This document shows, piece by piece, positions 60,356 through 64,000 of a stretch of 64,000 nt of DNA. The notes under the pieces were generated by a model. The model did not search any database. It had not been told where the DNA came from and saw only the letters and a list, made by a program, of their open reading frames with translations. This DNA comes from Streptomyces sp. TSRI0107 (GTDB lineage Bacteria > Actinomycetota > Actinomycetes > Streptomycetales > Streptomycetaceae), in assembly GCF_001905845.1 (NCBI RefSeq), contig NZ_LIVZ01000006.1:310001-374000 (forward strand). Reading direction: 5' to 3'. The first letter of the stretch is position 1. Every line of letters starts with the position of its first letter. Made by a program: the position numbers and the translations under genes.

Positions 60356-62743
60356 ATGACGCACATCGACGCGGGTGCCCACCTCCGCTCCGCGCGCCCC
60401 GCGCCCACGTCGGCGGGCGGGCTGACGGCCGCGGAGGTCACCGAGCGGGTGGCGCGTGGGCAGGTCAACGACGTGCCGGTGCGCAGCAGCCGGTCGATGG
60501 CCGACATCGTCCGGGCGAACGTGTTCACCCGGTTCAACGCGATCATCGGCGTGCTCTGGGTGATCATGCTCTTCGTCGCGCCGATCCAGGACAGCCTGTT
60601 CGGCTTCGTCATCCTCGCCAACACCGGGATCGGCATCGTCCAGGAGTGGCGGGCCAAGAAGACCCTCGACTCGCTCGCCCTGATCGGTGAGGTACGGCCC
60701 ACCGTGCGGCGCGACGGGATCGCCGCCGAGGTCGGCACCTCCGAGATCGTGCTGGACGACCTCCTGGAGATCGGGCCCGGCGACAAGGTCGTCGTCGACG
60801 GGGTGTGCGTCGAGGCCGACGGCCTGGAGATCGACGAGTCACTGCTGACCGGCGAGGCCGACCCGGTCGTCAAGCGCCCCGGCGACCCGGTCATGTCCGG
60901 CAGCTTCGTGGTCGCGGGCGGCGGCGCGTTCCAGGCCACCAAGGTGGGCCGGGAGGCGTACGCCGCGCAGCTCGCCGAGGAGGCCTCCCGGTTCACCCTC
61001 GTCCACTCCGAGCTGCGCTCCGGCATCTCCACGATCCTCAAGTACGTGACGTGGATGATGATCCCGACCGCGATCGGCCTCGTCATCAGCCAGCTCGTGG
61101 TGAAGGAGACCGCCTTCAAGGACTCCCTCGCCCGCACCGTCGGCGGCATCGTCCCCATGGTCCCGGAAGGCCTGGTGCTGCTCACCTCGGTCGCCTTCGC
61201 GATCGGTGTGATCCGGCTCGGCCGCAAGCAGTGCCTGGTCCAGGAGCTGCCCGCCATCGAGGGCCTGGCCCGCGTCGACACCGTCTGCCTGGACAAGACC
61301 GGCACCCTCACCGAGGGCGGCATGGACGTCACCGAGCTGCGGTCGCTGAACGGCCACGAGGAGCCGTACATACGGCAGGTCCTCGGCGCGCTCGGCGAGT
61401 CCGACCCGCGCCCCAACGCCTCGCTCAAGGCCATCATCGACGCCTGCCCGGACGCCGAGGACTGGCGCTGCATCGAGTCCCTGCCGTTCTCCTCCGCCCG
61501 CCAGTACAGCGGCGCCGCCTTCAGCGAGGGCGACGGCGAGACCAGCACCTGGCTGCTGGGCGCCCCCGACGTGCTGCTGTCCGACGACGACCCGGCCCTC
61601 GGCGAGACCGAGCGGCTGAACGAGCGGGGCCTGCGCGTGCTGCTGCTGGCCCGCGCCGCCGGCGACCTGGACGCCCCCGACGTCACCCGGGGAGCCAAGC
61701 CCGCCGCCCTCGTCGTCCTGGAGCAGCGGCTGCGGCCCGATGCCGCCGACACCCTGCGCTACTTCGCCGAGCAGAACGTCCGCGCCAAGGTGATCTCCGG
61801 CGACAACGCGGTGTCCGTGGGCGCGGTGGCGGGCAAGCTGGGGCTGAGCGGCACCGTGGTGGACGCGCGTCGGCTGCCCTCCGACCGGGACGGCATGGCG
61901 ACCGCCCTCGACGAGGGCACGGTGTTCGGGCGGGTCACCCCGCAGCAGAAGCGGGACATGGTCGGGGCGATGCAGTCCCACGGGCACACGGTCGCCATGA
62001 CCGGCGACGGCGTGAACGACGTGCTCGCGCTGAAGGACGCCGACATCGGCGTGGCGATGGGCACCGGTTCGGAGGCGACCCGGGCGGTGGCGCAGATCGT
62101 GCTGCTGGACAACAGCTTCGCCACCCTGCCGTCGGTGGTCGCTGAGGGTCGCCGGGTGATCGGCAACATCACGCGCGTGGCGACCCTGTTCCTGGTGAAG
62201 ACGGTCTACTCGGTGCTGCTGGCGATCCTGGTGGTCTGCTGGCAGGTGGAGTACCCGTTTCTGCCCCGCCACCTCACGCTGCTCTCCACCCTGACGATCG
62301 GCGTCCCGGCCTTCTTCCTGGCCCTCGCGCCCAACAAGGAGCGGGCGAGACCCAACTTCGTGCGGCGTGTGATGCGGTACGCGATCCCGGGCGGGACGCT
62401 CGCCGCGCTGGCGACGTTCGCGACTTATCTGATCGCCCGCCGGTACTACACGGGGCCGGGCGCGCTGGACGCGGAGACCAGCGCCGCCACGCTGACGCTG
62501 TTCCTGATCTCGATGTGGGTGCTGGCGATCATCGCCCGCCCCTACACCTGGTGGCGGATCACGCTGGTCGCGGCGATGGGCGCGGGGTTCCTGGTGGTGC
62601 TGGTGGTGCCGTGGCTCCAGGAGTTCTTCGCGCTGAAGCTGGTCGGCGTGACGATGCCGTGGATCGCCGTGGCCGTGGCGGCGGGAGCGGCGGCCGCCCT
62701 GGAGTTCCTGTGGAGATGGGTCGACCGCCGCTTTCCCGCGTAG
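60356..62743 (+). CDS. P-type ATPase, CtpE-like cation exporter
   Basis: A 795-residue P-type ATPase. The phosphorylation motif DKTGTLT has Asp at residue 313; TGEADPV lies in the actuator domain; PMVPEGLVLL is the M4 ion-binding motif; TGDGVNDVLALKDADIG is the hinge. Membrane segments flank these, including a C-terminal set of four after residue 620. The PMVPEGL motif and overall length resemble mycobacterial CtpE, reported as a calcium-linked transporter, so Ca2+ or a related divalent cation is inferred. It starts 31 bases after DUF2530. Confidence 0.92.
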   Translation: MTHIDAGAHLRSARPAPTSAGGLTAAEVTERVARGQVNDVPVRSSRSMADIVRANVFTRFNAIIGVLWVIMLFVAPIQDSLFGFVILANTGIGIVQEWRAKKTLDSLALIGEVRPTVRRDGIAAEVGTSEIVLDDLLEIGPGDKVVVDGVCVEADGLEIDESLLTGEADPVVKRPGDPVMSGSFVVAGGGAFQATKVGREAYAAQLAEEASRFTLVHSELRSGISTILKYVTWMMIPTAIGLVISQLVVKETAFKDSLARTVGGIVPMVPEGLVLLTSVAFAIGVIRLGRKQCLVQELPAIEGLARVDTVCLDKTGTLTEGGMDVTELRSLNGHEEPYIRQVLGALGESDPRPNASLKAIIDACPDAEDWRCIESLPFSSARQYSGAAFSEGDGETSTWLLGAPDVLLSDDDPALGETERLNERGLRVLLLARAAGDLDAPDVTRGAKPAALVVLEQRLRPDAADTLRYFAEQNVRAKVISGDNAVSVGAVAGKLGLSGTVVDARRLPSDRDGMATALDEGTVFGRVTPQQKRDMVGAMQSHGHTVAMTGDGVNDVLALKDADIGVAMGTGSEATRAVAQIVLLDNSFATLPSVVAEGRRVIGNITRVATLFLVKTVYSVLLAILVVCWQVEYPFLPRHLTLLSTLTIGVPAFFLALAPNKERARPNFVRRVMRYAIPGGTLAALATFATYLIARRYYTGPGALDAETSAATLTLFLISMWVLAIIARPYTWWRITLVAAMGAGFLVVLVVPWLQEFFALKLVGVTMPWIAVAVAAGAAAALEFLWRWVDRRFPA

Positions 62744-62758
62744 GGCGTGGCCCGGGGC

Positions 62759-63664
62759 CTACTGCACGTCGACGAAGTCACCCGCGGCGTTGACGGCCGG
62801 GGTGGTCGTGGTGCCCGCGAAGCTGTAGCGGTAGTAGCCGTCGACCGAGGCCTTGACCGTGGTCTTCAGGTTGCCCGTGGAGTCCGTCGTGATGGTCTTC
62901 ACGTCGGTGTAGGTGCTGGAGTCCTTCTTACGGAACTGCAGCTTCACCGACTGGTTGGTGTACCCGGCGTACTTGTGGGTCTCCCAGTTCGCCCGCGACA
63001 GCTTGCCCGTGACGGTGAGGGTGGCACCCTTCTTCACCGGCTCCGGGGAGGCGTTCACGGTCAGCTGGGAGTTGCGCTGCACCAGCGTGGTGCCGAGGCT
63101 GCCCTGGTCGGCGTAACCGACCTTGGTGATGTCGAAGTCGAAGCCGTCCGGGTCCTGGCCGTTGTACGCGATGGCCAGGGCCGCGCCCTTCCAGGTGCCC
63201 GCGTCGGAGTTGAGCAGGTCGTCCTGGGCCGGGTAGATGTCGACCTTGCCGGTGCAGGTGGCGGCGGTCGCCGAGGTGGCGGTGCACTTGGCCGGGTTGT
63301 TGCCCATCAGCGGGACGGCGGACGGGGCGTCGAAGCTGCCGCGGTAGAGGTAGGGGCCGGTGACGAAGTCGTCGGCCTTGATGTCGACGTCCGCACCGTG
63401 GGTCAGCGTGTAGGTGACCGTGGTGGAGACCTGGTTGGTGGTGCCGACCTTGATGGCCTTGGCGACCTTGAAGTTGGAGAAGGTCACGTCGAGGTCGTAC
63501 GGCTGTCCCGGGGCGCGGTCGGATCCGGCCCGGGCGATCTTCGCGGCGTCGGCGCGGTAGTCGCTGTCCTGGGCGGACCCGCCGGCGGCCTGCGCGGCCG
63601 GGACGGCGAGAGCGGAGAGGGCCAGGGCGCCGGTGACGGCGGCCACGGTGGCTCGTATGCGCAT
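62759..63664 (-). CDS. Secreted protein with two Ig-like domains (paralogue 1)
   Basis: A 301-residue protein with a Sec signal peptide (MRIRATVAAVTGALALSALAVPAAQAAGG). An N-terminal beta-sandwich (DLDVTFSNFKVAKAIKVGTTNQVSTTVTYTLTHGADVDIKADDF) with four cysteines in the middle domain, a linker, and a C-terminal Ig-like domain (LTVNASPEPVKKGATLTVTGKLSRANWE...LKTTVKASVDGYYRYSFAGTTTTP) follow. No catalytic motif is visible; an extracellular structural or adhesive role is possible. A second copy lies upstream (63825 to the edge). Confidence 0.85.
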   Translation of the reverse strand: MRIRATVAAVTGALALSALAVPAAQAAGGSAQDSDYRADAAKIARAGSDRAPGQPYDLDVTFSNFKVAKAIKVGTTNQVSTTVTYTLTHGADVDIKADDFVTGPYLYRGSFDAPSAVPLMGNNPAKCTATSATAATCTGKVDIYPAQDDLLNSDAGTWKGAALAIAYNGQDPDGFDFDITKVGYADQGSLGTTLVQRNSQLTVNASPEPVKKGATLTVTGKLSRANWETHKYAGYTNQSVKLQFRKKDSSTYTDVKTITTDSTGNLKTTVKASVDGYYRYSFAGTTTTPAVNAAGDFVDVQ

Positions 63665-63779
63665 GCGTTCCCCAAGTGAATGATCGTGGAGTCGAGTCAT
63701 GACTCACGTGATCAGATGGCGGTGGAGGGCGCCGGGTTGCCCGGCGGTCGTACGACGGCCGAAAAAGTGCCGAAAAAGT

Positions 63780-63806
63780 ACGGCCCCGGATGGATTCCGG
63801 GGCCGT
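63780..63806 (-). terminator. Intrinsic terminator for the partial paralogue
   Basis: ACGGCCCCGGA (63780-63790) pairs with TCCGGGGCCGT (63796-63806) over a 5-nt loop. Read leftward it is followed by a T-rich run (TACTTTTTCGG and a second TTTTT), giving a classical terminator. Confidence 0.8.
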
Positions 63807-63824
63807 GCGGGTGCTGCGGGGTGC

Positions 63825-64000
63825 TTACTTCACGTCGACGAAGTCACCCGCGGCGCTGACGGCCGGGGTGGTCGTGGTGCCCGCGAAGCTGTAGCGGTAG
63901 TAGCCGTCGACCGAGGCCGTGACCGTGGTCTTCAGGTCGCCGGTGGAGTTCGACTTGATGGTCTTGACCGTGGTGTAGGTGCTGGTGCCGTTCTTGCGGA
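63825..64000 (-). CDS. Secreted Ig-like protein, C-terminal part (paralogue 2)
   Basis: The frame ends at TAA 63825 and reads to the right edge. The visible C-terminus (GYYRYSFAGTTTTPAVSAAG then DFVDVK) is almost identical to that of the neighbouring paralogue, so this is a tandem duplicate cut by the window. Its own hairpin terminator follows, so the copies are separate transcription units. Confidence 0.85.
   Translation of the reverse strand, partial: RKNGTSTYTTVKTIKSNSTGDLKTTVTASVDGYYRYSFAGTTTTPAVSAAGDFVDVK

Overview
The window is a stretch of Streptomyces chromosome. GC is very high, third codon positions are almost all G or C, GTG starts are common, there is only one TTA leucine codon in any gene I called, and there are developmental and actinomycete-typical families throughout (anti-sigma/STAS/sigma genes, DtxR-type regulator, Spo0M, DUF2530, LAxTG surface protein). 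From memory, the gene order resembles the S. coelicolor core block around SCO44xx running down to SCO43xx (purU, dmdR1, the SIS-domain gene, citrate synthase/pdxH, the 4-coumarate:CoA-ligase-like operon, serC). That correspondence is recalled, not computed.

Layout. 1-8.7 kb: end of a tannase-like esterase, a flavin monooxygenase-like oxidoreductase, a decayed enoyl-CoA hydratase, a flavin reductase, a LAxTG surface protein, two MFS exporters and a GlxA-type regulator. 8.7-11.1 kb: a gene-poor stretch with a DnaA-box-like palindrome, an anti-sigma-type ATPase and remnants of acyl-CoA dehydrogenase and acyl-CoA ligase genes. 11-22.6 kb: EF-hand protein, STAS anti-anti-sigma factor, an ECF-like sigma factor translationally coupled to a zinc-finger/MDMPI fusion protein, purU, a lipoprotein solute receptor, a membrane protein with repeated T-Q/H-Y-I/L-P-P-V motifs, a large TPR regulator, a small prim-pol protein and an alpha/beta hydrolase that carries the window's only TTA codon. 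23-27.3 kb: the iron regulator dmdR1 with an opposed ORF, a SIS-domain amino-sugar gene with a DasR-type site, a PAS-PAS-GAF protein and a LysR regulator.

27.3-28.0 kb is the most unusual intergenic stretch. It holds an apparent HEARO (omega) RNA followed by a truncated IscB reading frame. Next comes a separate promoter, a 12-codon ORF with an 11-nt perfect Shine-Dalgarno, and a multibranched RNA structure that ends next to citrate synthase.

28-41.4 kb: citrate synthase and pdxH, then a ten-gene leftward operon (41.35 to 30.1 kb). It encodes a TIGR03084/MDMPI-like protein, an AtuA-like protein, both subunits of a biotin-dependent acyl-CoA carboxylase, an acyl-CoA dehydrogenase, an acyl-CoA ligase, an enoyl-CoA hydratase, a TetR regulator and two paralogous zinc-ribbon proteins. 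Together this looks like a pathway that activates, oxidises, carboxylates and hydrates a branched or terpenoid acyl-CoA. Upstream lies a 1-kb palindromic repeat island with 64-bp tandem repeats.

42.5-64 kb: EamA transporter, a very large FAD/Fe-S oxidase, serC, a DrrAB-type exporter with divergent TetR, Spo0M, a secreted beta-propeller-like protein, SGNH hydrolase, Uma2 nuclease, aldo/keto reductase, a 184-bp MITE abutting a 29-aa membrane peptide gene, thpR, an MFS/MarR pair, an NCS2 purine/pyrimidine permease, DUF2530, a CtpE-like P-type ATPase and two tandem secreted paralogues, the second cut by the window edge. I saw no rRNA, tRNA or CRISPR array.
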